Both the position numbers and the translations under genes were made by a program. Of a stretch of 64,000 nucleotides of DNA, positions 28,518 through 37,033 are shown piece after piece (the first letter of the stretch is position 1; each line of letters opens with the position of its first letter). Source of the DNA: Cesiribacter sp. SM1 (lineage in GTDB: Bacteria > Bacteroidota > Bacteroidia > Cytophagales > Cyclobacteriaceae); contig NZ_JAHXBU010000008.1 in assembly GCF_020178975.1 (NCBI RefSeq), forward strand, positions 1 through 64,000. Reading direction: 5' to 3'. Under the pieces are notes generated by a model that was given only the letters and a program-made list of their open reading frames with translations, searched no databases and was not told the DNA's origin.

Positions 28518-29117
28518 TTACTTAAGGATCTTAATGATATTGTTACCAGTAAATGGGCCGCCAAATCCTTGTAATTTACCGCCTGAAGCAAGACTGCCAA
28601 GGTCTATACCTGCAAAACCCATCTTGTCCAGTAGCTGCAAAACTTCTGCTTTGGCAGCGGCGTCATCACCTGAAATAACCACGACTCTTTTCCCTTTGCC
28701 TTCATTTGGATCAGATGCCAGCGTAGCTGCCTCTATTGTATTGAATGCTTTCACCACACGGGCGCCTTGTGCTGCTGCCGCCACTATTTCACTGGATGTT
28801 TTTTCACCCAAATCAAGTGGTTTGAAGGAAGGGAATGAGATGGCGTTTGTAGAGTCTAATATGATTTTTCCATTCCAGGACTTTTTTTTGTGTAACACCT
28901 CTGATACCTCTGTCCAGGGTATAGACAGAAGTATAATATCTGCTTCTGACGCCTCATCTACAGTACCTGCTTTTACCTTCGAACCAAACGTCTTTACAGT
29001 CGCATCTAAAGCATCGGTCCCGCTTTTGTTGCTCATAATAACATTGTAGCCTGCGTTGGCTGCATGCTTTGTGAAAGCTTTCGCAATACGTCCTGCACCA
29101 ATTGTTCCAATTTTCAT
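28518..29117 (-). CDS. NADP oxidoreductase, coenzyme F420-dependent type
   Basis: A protein of 199 residues. A Rossmann nucleotide site opens the protein (KIGTIGAGRIAKAFTKHA), with SNKSG after the second strand suggesting NADP binding. DIILLSIPW, VKAFNTIEA and the C-terminal LGSLASGGKLQGFGGP are typical of the F420-dependent NADP reductase/NPD family, which in organisms without F420 acts as an NADP-binding reductase of unknown substrate. It is read divergently from the isochorismatase-like gene. Confidence 0.85.
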   Translation of the reverse strand: MKIGTIGAGRIAKAFTKHAANAGYNVIMSNKSGTDALDATVKTFGSKVKAGTVDEASEADIILLSIPWTEVSEVLHKKKSWNGKIILDSTNAISFPSFKPLDLGEKTSSEIVAAAAQGARVVKAFNTIEAATLASDPNEGKGKRVVVISGDDAAAKAEVLQLLDKMGFAGIDLGSLASGGKLQGFGGPFTGNNIIKILK

Positions 29118-29536
29118 TTTTTTTTGTTTAAAGATTGAAGCTACAAGGTATAAGTCTGTAGAATTAGTGTAAATGGATATACACTGCCTGATGTTGTATC
29201 GTCAATGGAAGTTTTGAAAGCTTATACTGTACGTGATGATCATTTACAGCAAAGAAGGATTATCACTTGCAGGAAATTGCTAAAAAAGCAGGTTCTTTAA
29301 TTACTGCTTGCTACTACTCTGGTTTATTGTGCTCAAAAAAACTATACTTTAATATGTGCTACAGGATTGCTTTCTATATTAAGGCATGTTTATCAAAATG
29401 ATTGATATGTTATTAAGTATGAGAAGCTATTAAATACCTGTTTTGTACAACTTACCCCTTTATTCGTGTATCGTTTTTAGCATGCAAACAATCTACATTT
29501 GATTATTATTAATCATTTACCTAAAAACGATTTTTT
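29118..29536. other. Divergent promoter region
   Basis: A 419-base AT-rich gap between the start of the minus-strand NADP oxidoreductase and the plus-strand isochorismatase-like gene. No gene or strong repeat was seen. Both promoters are expected here. Confidence 0.4.
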
Positions 29537-30310
29537 ATGGCTATCGAAAACAATTCAGTTCCAAATGTTAATTATCGGTCCCGGTTTGCAGATGTGGAAT
29601 ACGCAAGCCCTGAACTATTGAATCCTGGTAACCACGCCCTTATTTTGATTGACCATGAAGGGCAAATGGCTTTTGCCATGGAGGGTGTTAACAAAACAGA
29701 ACTGCGTAATAACCTGGCTCTTCTGGGTTATTACACCCGCTTATATGATATTCCGGTCATCCTCAGCACCATTGGTGAAAGAATGTTCTCCGGCCCCATT
29801 ATTAAGGAGTTAAGAGATTTTTACCCCGATGCTGTTATTTATGATCGCATGAGCTTAAATCTGTGGGAGGACAAGCCATCCAGGGATGCTGTTATCGCTA
29901 CTGGCAAAAAGAAGCTGGTTTTTGCCGGTCTGTGGACAGATGTATGTCTGGCTTTCCCTGTCATCTCAGCGCTCAAAGCAGGTTATGAAGTTTATTTTAT
30001 CACGGATGCCTCGGGCTCTGTAAGTAAGGAGGCACATGATATGGCCATCCAGCGCATGATACAGGCTGGTGCCATACCAATGACTTCAGTTACCTACATT
30101 TCTGAAAACATCAGGGACTACAGCCGGCAGGATAATGCAACACCTGAAGTCGCAAAATTAATGCATGAAGGGTTCATAAAATATATCAGCCTGGGTATAG
30201 GTGCGGATTACGCCGACTACATGGTACCATCCTACGGATTTTTTAAAGGATTCCCCAGTGCATCTAACACCCTGGAAAGTAATGAAAAGCTAGTGCCTGT
30301 CCAGTCATAG
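29537..30310 (+). CDS. Isochorismatase-like cysteine hydrolase (YcaC type)
   Basis: A protein of 257 residues. The cysteine hydrolase fold is shown by Asp39 (ALILIDHEGQM), a Lys-rich strand before the active site (GKKKLVFAGLWTDVC) and Cys137 as the nucleophile. FITDASGSVSKEAHDMAIQRM is the usual C-terminal helix. Proteins of this subgroup have been annotated as hydrolases of unknown substrate. The C-terminal 60 residues (from about 195) extend beyond the core. It is followed by a perfect hairpin. Confidence 0.88.
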   Translation: MAIENNSVPNVNYRSRFADVEYASPELLNPGNHALILIDHEGQMAFAMEGVNKTELRNNLALLGYYTRLYDIPVILSTIGERMFSGPIIKELRDFYPDAVIYDRMSLNLWEDKPSRDAVIATGKKKLVFAGLWTDVCLAFPVISALKAGYEVYFITDASGSVSKEAHDMAIQRMIQAGAIPMTSVTYISENIRDYSRQDNATPEVAKLMHEGFIKYISLGIGADYADYMVPSYGFFKGFPSASNTLESNEKLVPVQS

Positions 30311-30350
30311 CCCCAGGGTTCTGCTTCTTACAACCTATTATTTGTCAAAC

Positions 30351-30388
30351 TGCCACTTCTAAAAGCAGTACTGTTTTTAGAAGTGGCA
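30351..30388 (+). terminator. Hairpin after the isochorismatase-like gene
   Basis: The arms TGCCACTTCTAAAA and TTTTAGAAGTGGCA are perfect 14-bp complements with a 10-base loop, 40 bases after the stop codon. No plus-strand T-run follows. The remaining gap to 30710 shows nothing else. Confidence 0.65.
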
Positions 30389-30710
30389 AAACTTAAGCAC
30401 TCTTAGCCGCAATGATGGCAGTACTAATGCAGGAGTAAGTCCGGATAATGGCAGAATAGCAAGGCCTTACCTACCAATAATACCTTCTTTTTTAAGGACT
30501 TTTAATAGTTGGAAATTTGCCTATGGGATCCCAGTCAGCCCTGTAAGCCATAAGCAAGTGGTCTTTGATTTACCCTCCTTAACATCATGCATGTCTAACT
30601 TTCTATCAACCTCCTGATTGTGCTTCTTTTATCCCGAAGCAGAGTCGCTTTCCGAATGTTGTTTTCTGACTATTGGCCCATTACTAATAAATTAATCCCT
30701 CTTTCTGAAC

Positions 30711-31736
30711 ATGTATTATAATGAGAAAAAGAAACCTGAAGCGTATTTTGGGTTAGCGTCCGCCTTGAATTTTAACATGGACATGGACCCGGCAATAAAG
30801 AAAGCCTTGCATGCTGCCGGTATAAGTGTGGATTCGCTGACTGAATTTCCAGAGCTAGCTGCTTGGCGTGCAGGTGTGGCAAATTATGGGCTTTCAGTAG
30901 CAGCTACCCAGACTCCTTTTGACGACAAGGTCATACTAGAAGATAAGCTCTTAACACTAGGTGGAGATGGCAATATCATCAGACTAAGAATGTACAGGCC
31001 AACACAAAATAAAGGCTTGCTGCCTGCATTTTACTGGATGCATGGCGGTGGAATGATGCTGGGTACACCAGAGCAGGATGATGTTCAGATGAAGCAAATT
31101 GCAGCTGAAACCAATGCTTTGGTTGTATCAGTAGATTATCGTCTGGCACCTGAATTTCCTTTTCCAGTACCGTTAAATGACTGCTATGCAGGTTTACAGT
31201 GGCTGGCAGAGCATGCAAAAGAACTGGGCGTTGATAACAGTAGAATAGCAATTGGCGGAGCCAGTGCCGGTGGCGGACTGGCGGCATCACTTGCCCTGAT
31301 GGTTCGTAAAAAAGGAGGACCTAAGCTTGTGCATCAATCGCTCACCTATCCCATGCTGGATGATAGAAACCTGACAAGGTCCAGCCACCAAATTACATCC
31401 CTGGGCTTGTGGGACAGGTGTTATAACATATTTGGCTGGGAGTCTTACCTGGGGACAAAAGATGGCAGACAAGATACCCCTGAATTTGCTGTACCTGCCC
31501 GTGAACAGGATCTGTCTTCCCTTCCACCTGCTTTTATCGGGGTAGGGGCACTTGACCTTTTCCGGGATGAAGACATAGATTTTGCCTTACGCCTGATGGA
31601 AGCGGGAGTAACAACCGAGCTGCATTTCTATCCGGGGGCTGTTCATGGTTTTGACTGGTACACTCCTCATTCAGCAATGTCAACGTCATTCCTGAGCAAA
31701 CGGTTGAATGCACTCAAACTAGCATTTGAAAAATAG
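30711..31736 (+). CDS. Alpha/beta hydrolase, hormone-sensitive-lipase type esterase
   Basis: A protein of 341 residues with the HSL family hallmarks: the oxyanion HGGGMMLG, the nucleophile Ser185 in GGASAGGGLA, an acid in GALDLFRDED and the His in VHGFDW. VVSVDYRLAPEFPFP is the conserved strand between them. It is likely a cytoplasmic carboxylesterase acting on short-chain esters. It stands among reductases and SDRs in a possible xenobiotic or stress-metabolism region. Confidence 0.9.
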   Translation: MYYNEKKKPEAYFGLASALNFNMDMDPAIKKALHAAGISVDSLTEFPELAAWRAGVANYGLSVAATQTPFDDKVILEDKLLTLGGDGNIIRLRMYRPTQNKGLLPAFYWMHGGGMMLGTPEQDDVQMKQIAAETNALVVSVDYRLAPEFPFPVPLNDCYAGLQWLAEHAKELGVDNSRIAIGGASAGGGLAASLALMVRKKGGPKLVHQSLTYPMLDDRNLTRSSHQITSLGLWDRCYNIFGWESYLGTKDGRQDTPEFAVPAREQDLSSLPPAFIGVGALDLFRDEDIDFALRLMEAGVTTELHFYPGAVHGFDWYTPHSAMSTSFLSKRLNALKLAFEK

Positions 31737-32044
31737 TACCCCTTTGGAGGAGCTAAGTCACTTTGCTGTATCAGAGTACTATTGCAGGAAGTGAAAATCA
31801 ATCTCTCTTTTGCCCTTTACAAATTTGTAACCATTGTTGTAACAGCCTGGGTGATACCATCAAAAAAATCATCAGGTACTGCCTCAGGAGTTGTCTGCTG
31901 ACACAAAGATCTTTGTTGGTGAAGCGGAAAAATATATCCTGCAAAAGAGAACTTGTAATCTTACTCCTGCCTAAGCTCCAGAAAATTTTTACAAGCTATA
32001 CATCTATAAACCTAAACTTAACATTTTTCAAACATCAAGAACTT

Positions 32045-33469
32045 ATGGAAACAAAAGCACATTTATCCAGTGCCGGTAACCCGGAAGCTGGTCTTAAAAA
32101 GAATCATCAGCGAACAGCTGTTATCACTGGTGCGGGGGAGGGGCTAGGAAGAGAGATGGCCCTGATACTGGCAAATAAAGGGTACCGGGTCTTTGGTACT
32201 GCACTTTCAGAGAAAGAGGTTTTGGAACTTGCCAGCACCTCCAGTAATAGGGTATCTTTAACCATTACTGATATCACCGATGAAGCAGCTGTACAGCACT
32301 TCAATAAAGTGGTTGCTAGTGAAATAGGACAGGAAGGCATAAACTTACTAATTAGCAACGTAGGAATTCTAACCCCCGGTCCTATGGAAGCGATTACAGT
32401 TGATGCGTTAAGGCATGAATTTGAAGTTGATGTGTTTGGTGCTGTGCGGGTAATCAATACTTTTCTCCCGCTCCTGCGTAAAACACAGGGAAGAATTGTC
32501 CAGATCAGTTCCTATTCAGGTAAGTTTTCGGTTCCATTCAGTGGTCCTTCCAGCGCCTGTAAAGCCGCTCTCGAATCACTGGCAGATGCCTACCGCACAG
32601 AACTAAAGCCATTCGGAGTCGATTTTATTGTTGCAGAGCCTGGCAATATGCGCACGAATGCTCCAGCAAAGTCTGCTGCAGCTATCAAAAAAATGCAAGA
32701 TCGAATGACGCCAGAACTGCATGAACTGTATGGGGCTGGCTTTGCCTCTTTTGAGGCTGCTTTCAATAGCCTCCAGGATGCAGGCTTACCTGCGGCTACG
32801 GCAGCAGCAATGATCATCGATCTCGCTGAACAGCAACCTGCTCCTGCAAGAGCTCCCATAGGTGAGGAAGCAGCACGGGTTATTCAGACGGCCCATGATA
32901 AGTCTGATGCAGAACTGGATGAAATCCGGCTATCTTTCTTAGGACTTGATAAACTGGACGCATATACCCGCAACAGGAAACCAGCTGGAGATAAAAGCAG
33001 TGAAAACGGGATTAGCAGCTCCTCGCTGGACCCTGGGATTGCAATTGTTCGCCGTAATACGGAAGAGGTTCAGGGCAAGGGGAATTATGATGTATTTGAA
33101 GAACTGTTTGCTGCTGATTTCATAGATCATACGCCACAGCCCGGCGGATTTTCTGCAGACCGGGAGGGTGCGCGTGAACTATATAAAAAGCTCCGGGAGG
33201 CATTTCCTGATTTCCATGCAGAGATTCACTGGCAAACTACGGATGGGGATCGTGTCACTACCTTTAAGACTTATCATGGTACCCACCAGGGTACATTCTG
33301 GGGCTTAGCACCTACCGGCAAGAAGATTCATTTCGAAACCGTAGATGTAATGCGCGTTCGCGAAGGTAAAATAACCGAGCACTGGGGTGTTGCAAACCTG
33401 TTTTCACTCCTGCAGCAGTTTGATCTGGGGCCAGACCTAGGCAATAAAAAATTACAGGCAGCATCTTAA
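32045..33469 (+). CDS. Short-chain dehydrogenase fused to SnoaL-like (polyketide cyclase fold) domain
   Basis: A protein of 474 residues from the ATG at 32045. The frame is open back to 31763, but that 94-codon extension is Cys-rich and unlike any SDR. Residues 22-300 are SDR-like: TGAGEGLGREMA, ISNVGIL and ISSYSG. The catalytic Tyr position is Ser (GPSSACKAA instead of YxxSK) while the Lys remains. Residues about 329-465 form a SnoaL-like domain (EELFAADFIDHTP, GLAPTGKKIHFETVDVMRVREGKITEHWG). Loss of the Tyr suggests altered chemistry or a binding role. It ends before a hairpin. Confidence 0.85.
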   Translation: METKAHLSSAGNPEAGLKKNHQRTAVITGAGEGLGREMALILANKGYRVFGTALSEKEVLELASTSSNRVSLTITDITDEAAVQHFNKVVASEIGQEGINLLISNVGILTPGPMEAITVDALRHEFEVDVFGAVRVINTFLPLLRKTQGRIVQISSYSGKFSVPFSGPSSACKAALESLADAYRTELKPFGVDFIVAEPGNMRTNAPAKSAAAIKKMQDRMTPELHELYGAGFASFEAAFNSLQDAGLPAATAAAMIIDLAEQQPAPARAPIGEEAARVIQTAHDKSDAELDEIRLSFLGLDKLDAYTRNRKPAGDKSSENGISSSSLDPGIAIVRRNTEEVQGKGNYDVFEELFAADFIDHTPQPGGFSADREGARELYKKLREAFPDFHAEIHWQTTDGDRVTTFKTYHGTHQGTFWGLAPTGKKIHFETVDVMRVREGKITEHWGVANLFSLLQQFDLGPDLGNKKLQAAS

Positions 33470-33480
33470 GTATGGGTTTA

Positions 33481-33514
33481 TTCTACATCAGTACCCCCAG
33501 GTGCTGATGTAGAA
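33481..33514 (+). terminator. Hairpin after the SDR-SnoaL fusion
   Basis: The arms TTCTACATCAG and CTGATGTAGAA are perfect 11-bp complements separated by 12 bases, starting 12 bases after the stop codon. It lacks a T-run. Confidence 0.6.
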
Positions 33515-33746
33515 TATAGTCAGGTGGAAAGATTTTGTTTTAGCAGGAGTTTTTTCACAAGAGCCAGGTTAAAGGAAGTCCTGCTTTCTGATAAGCCAGC
33601 TGGAGGTAAACCTACAATAGCATCTTGCTGGGTGGCAAACTACTGCATTTGCTGTCAAGTGGATATGCTATAATAGCAGCTTGTCCTTTCACCTAATCAA
33701 TCAAAGATTTACAAAAGTAAGACTACAACACTAAACTATTGATATC

Positions 33747-34343
33747 ATGTACAAACTTAAAATTATTTCTTCCACGGTAAGGCCAGGTCGAAAAGGTCCC
33801 AAAATAGCAGCCTGGGTGGCTGATACAGTACGAAGGGATGGAAGGTTCCAGGTAGAGGTATTAGATCTGGGAGATACCAATCTGCCTTTGATGAACGAAG
33901 CAGCACATCCAGTACTTAAACAATACGAACATGAGCATACCAAAAGATGGAGTGAGAAAATAGAGGAGGCGGATGCTTTCATTTTTGTTACCGCTGAGTA
34001 CAACTTTGGCTATCCTTCTGCCCTAAGAAATGCGCTGGAATACCTGGTTCAGGAGTGGGCATACAAGGCAGCTGGCATTGTAAGCTATGGCGGTGTTTCT
34101 GCTGGCACACGGGCGGCAAACAGCTTACGTGCCGATCTTACCACACTGAGAGTCGTGCCTGTATATGAAATGGTAAATCTTCCGTTTTTTGCTCAATTCA
34201 TCAATGATTTGCAGGAGTTTGTGCCGAGCGAAGTTACCCAAAAAGCTGCAGAGGCCATGCTTAATGAACTTTTCCGCTGGACTAAAGGAATGAAGCTGAT
34301 CAAAGAAAATAAAGAAACTGCTTTGAATACCTTAGGGGTATAA
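33747..34343 (+). CDS. NADPH-dependent FMN reductase family protein
   Basis: A flavodoxin-fold protein of 198 residues. The FMN phosphate loop STVRPGRKG, the EYNFGYPSALRNALEY segment and SYGGVSAG near the isoalloxazine site are diagnostic. Members reduce FMN, quinones, azo dyes or chromate using NAD(P)H. The SDR gene follows 14 bases after it, so the two form an operon. Confidence 0.9.
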   Translation: MYKLKIISSTVRPGRKGPKIAAWVADTVRRDGRFQVEVLDLGDTNLPLMNEAAHPVLKQYEHEHTKRWSEKIEEADAFIFVTAEYNFGYPSALRNALEYLVQEWAYKAAGIVSYGGVSAGTRAANSLRADLTTLRVVPVYEMVNLPFFAQFINDLQEFVPSEVTQKAAEAMLNELFRWTKGMKLIKENKETALNTLGV

Positions 34344-34357
34344 CAGACTGAAAGCAA

Positions 34358-35146
34358 ATGGAAAATAATATACAAACTGAGGTCCAGAGGGGCCAGGCCA
34401 GGCTTCAGGGTTTGGTAGCGCTGATTACTGGCGGGGGTACCGGAATCGGTGCTGCGACAGCGGCCATGTTTGCCAGAGAAGGTGCAAAAGTAATGATCAC
34501 CGGTAACCTGGAGCACCATTTGGTAGAGATAGCACAGGCAATAGAAAAAGAACAAGGAATCATTGCCTATACAGTTCATGACGTCTCAAAAGAAGCGGAC
34601 TGGAAAAGAGCTATTGAAGCAACAATGGCAGTTTATGGTAAGCTTGATATCCTGATCAATAATGCCGGGATTTCGGGAAACTTGTCTGCCACCCTTGAAG
34701 AGCGTACTGAAGAGGAATTCGGTAAAGTGCTTGCAATCAACTTGACCGGCCAGTTTCTAGGCATCAAAGCAGTTGTGCCTTTTATGAAACCAGGGGGATC
34801 AATTGTAAACGTTTCTTCTATTGCTGGTATTACCGGCAATGCTGGCGCAAATGCCTATACTGCTTCTAAGGGTGGTTCTCGTCTGCTTTCTAAAGGAGCC
34901 GCAGTAGAGCTGGCTGCCAAAGGGATCCGTGTTAATTCTGTCCATCCAGGTTACGTAGATACACCAATGGTCAGGGTGATGGAAGGAGCGCAATCCTTCA
35001 AGGAAATGGCTATTGCAAACACACCCTTGGGCAGAGGGGCATCACCGGAAGAAATTGCACAGGGTATCTTGTTCCTGGCTAGCAAAGAAGCCTCTTACGT
35101 TACCGGCGCTGAGCTAATTATTGATGGGGGCTTTACTGCATTCTAA
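34358..35146 (+). CDS. Short-chain dehydrogenase/reductase
   Basis: A classical SDR of 262 residues with TGGGTGIGAATA, NNAGISG, the catalytic Ser in VSSIAG, the YTASK pair and the C-terminal VTGAELIIDGGFTAF. It has an N-terminal extension of about 15 residues before the first strand. It is co-transcribed with the FMN reductase. An imperfect hairpin lies downstream. Substrate unknown. Confidence 0.9.
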   Translation: MENNIQTEVQRGQARLQGLVALITGGGTGIGAATAAMFAREGAKVMITGNLEHHLVEIAQAIEKEQGIIAYTVHDVSKEADWKRAIEATMAVYGKLDILINNAGISGNLSATLEERTEEEFGKVLAINLTGQFLGIKAVVPFMKPGGSIVNVSSIAGITGNAGANAYTASKGGSRLLSKGAAVELAAKGIRVNSVHPGYVDTPMVRVMEGAQSFKEMAIANTPLGRGASPEEIAQGILFLASKEASYVTGAELIIDGGFTAF

Positions 35147-35170
35147 GCGTTGAATGCCTTCAATAGATCA

Positions 35171-35211
35171 CTACTTTTAGTCTGCTTGGTATCCACTGCA
35201 GACTTAAGTAG
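35171..35211 (+). terminator. Imperfect hairpin downstream of the SDR gene
   Basis: CTACTTTTAGTCTGC and GCAGACTTAAGTAG pair along about 14 bases with one bulge, 25 bases after the SDR stop. The stem probably ends the FMN reductase-SDR transcript. Confidence 0.5.
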
Positions 35212-35408
35212 GGTCTGATAACTTCTTACCACCTTGCTCTCCTTATTTTCAAGTTGGCTGTTCATGGAAAAGAACTGTTAATGGAGAACGAGTCGATGCA
35301 TTCATGCGTATAAAGCACATTAAATAGGGATACATGGGGCCTTCGTAAAATCAGAAAATGGCCAATAAATACAGAGAATTCGACGCTGCCTGCAGGCCTT
35401 GTTTTGAT

Positions 35409-35446
35409 CCCACCCTTAGTAACAAAGGTGTGGGTTTATTTTTGTG
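35409..35446 (+). terminator. Hairpin with T-rich tail just before the AraC gene
   Basis: CCCAC/GTGGG with inner CCTT/AAGG forms a stem followed by TTTATTTTT, a classical intrinsic terminator layout. It ends only 19 bases before the AraC start at 35465. It could be the end of the upstream transcript or an attenuator in the AraC leader. Otherwise the 318-base gap holds nothing recognisable. Confidence 0.5.
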
Positions 35447-35464
35447 ATACAGTAATTTCCTATC

Positions 35465-36370
35465 ATGGATAAAGCACAAAGCGTAGAAGAGTTTTACAGG
35501 ACTAAACTTAAAACCATTCCCGATAATCTGCGGAAAGAGTTGGGGCATTTTAACGTGTTCAGCCTTGATGAATATGTTGGTAAGAAGGCTAAACCAATTC
35601 CGTACAGCAGGAAGAGCTACTACAAAATAAGCTTGATGATAGGGCCGAACAGAATCCACTACGCTGATAAAATTGTGGAAATTGAAAAGCAGGCCCTGTT
35701 GTTTGCTAATCCCCACATCCCCTACAATTGGGAACCACTCTCAGAGGAGCAGTCAGGCTTTTTTTGCATCTTCACTGAATCATTTTTTGAACACTTTGGC
35801 AGCATCAAAGAGTACCCTGTGTTCAGGCCGGGAGGTGAACCTATTTTTGAAATATCAGACCAGCAACTTGCCGACATAGAGAAAATATTTATCAGAATGT
35901 TGGATGAGATTGCCTCACAGTATGTATATAAGTACGACATTTTGAGAAACCTGGTATTTGAGCTCATTCACAGCGCACAAAAGATGCAAGCGGTAACAAA
36001 TGCTTTATACAGCAACTCTAATGCTGCCATGAGGGTGTCATCACTGTTTTTAGAGTTGTTGGAGCGACAATTCCCCATTGAATCTCCCACCCAAAAAATC
36101 CGTTATCGTTCAGCTATTGCCTTTGCTGAACAGCTGTCAATTCATGTAAATCATCTGAATCGTTCATTAAAAGAGGTTACTGGTAAAACCACCTCTCAAT
36201 TAATCGCTGAAAGAGTGATCCAGGAAGCAAGAGTTTTGTTGAAACACACCGACTGGAATGTATCAGAAGTTGCCTGGTGCCTTGGCTTTGAAGACCTTTC
36301 CAACTTTATTAATTTCTTCAAAAAGAATTCCGGAATAACGCCTGCCACCTTTCGGAAAGGCGATATTTGA
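35465..36370 (+). CDS. AraC family transcriptional regulator
   Basis: A protein of 301 residues. The N-terminal cupin-like half (GHFNVFSLDEYVGK, YYKISLMIGPNRIHYADK, ALLFANPHIPYNWEPL) is followed by an AraC DNA-binding domain (FAEQLSIHVNHLNRSLKEVTG, VSEVAWCLGFEDLSNFINFFKK). It is a clear paralogue of the regulator at 53143-54045, sharing the LELLERQFPIESPTQ segment between the domains. Target genes may include the preceding oxidoreductases. The inducer is unknown. Confidence 0.9.
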   Translation: MDKAQSVEEFYRTKLKTIPDNLRKELGHFNVFSLDEYVGKKAKPIPYSRKSYYKISLMIGPNRIHYADKIVEIEKQALLFANPHIPYNWEPLSEEQSGFFCIFTESFFEHFGSIKEYPVFRPGGEPIFEISDQQLADIEKIFIRMLDEIASQYVYKYDILRNLVFELIHSAQKMQAVTNALYSNSNAAMRVSSLFLELLERQFPIESPTQKIRYRSAIAFAEQLSIHVNHLNRSLKEVTGKTTSQLIAERVIQEARVLLKHTDWNVSEVAWCLGFEDLSNFINFFKKNSGITPATFRKGDI

Positions 36371-37033
36371 TTTTTACAACTTTCTGTTTGTTTTTAACAT
36401 CAACCCTTCTCTATTCTATTCTTATTTTTATACCTGCATCACACATGCAGGAGAAGGTACAACCCAACTACAGACTAATTTTCAGCACTTAGGCTGATTT
36501 TGTCTGCGATCCAGTCAGGCACCTATGTAAAGGGCTGAACAGCCTGAAAATAAAGCTGATAATAAGTTTAGCCCAAAACAGATGTCCTGTTTGATAAGTG
36601 GTAGATGAACTGAATTATAGCATGTTTTTAATAGGCAGTTACATTCGCTAAGCTTATGGTATAACGCTGATGCCTATCGATAGAAGTGAAAAGAGAAGAG
36701 TTATGGACGTTATCTGAAGGAGCAGCCGCTAATGATACACGGGGGTTGTGTGACAGTTGATTCATGATAACTTTCTGGCGAAGTTTTAACATTAGAGAAA
36801 ATAACAATTTTCAAATGATGTGGCAGCTGTTTGATAATTACACCAAAATCTTTAATTATCTTATGTTGCAAACGCATAGCTGCAGCATGCCCCTTCAGGA
36901 TATGATGAACACGCTAAAGACGTGGCCTTGATTTTAGATCTCTGCAAAATGTGATGAATGTCTGGATAGCAGGTCATTTTCTGCTTGGTTCTTGTACGTA
37001 CGCCCTATATTTACATTGTTTAGACAGAGTTTG
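36371..37033. other. Intergenic region upstream of the sigma-54 regulator
   Basis: About 660 bases without a gene. A short stem CCTGCAT/ATGCAGG (36433-36451) follows the AraC gene. No sigma-54-type GG-N10-GC promoter was recognised by eye just before 37034. Confidence 0.4.

Noticed and set aside
28477-29049. Plus-strand frame of 190 codons opposite the NADP oxidoreductase
   Set aside because: The minus strand encodes a complete, motif-bearing reductase. The plus-strand frame is low-complexity.
31763-32044. 94-codon in-frame extension upstream of the SDR-SnoaL fusion
   Set aside because: The extension is rich in Cys and Lys, has no SDR similarity, and an ATG at 32045 gives the normal SDR N-terminus. 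It is probably leader sequence that happens to lack stops.
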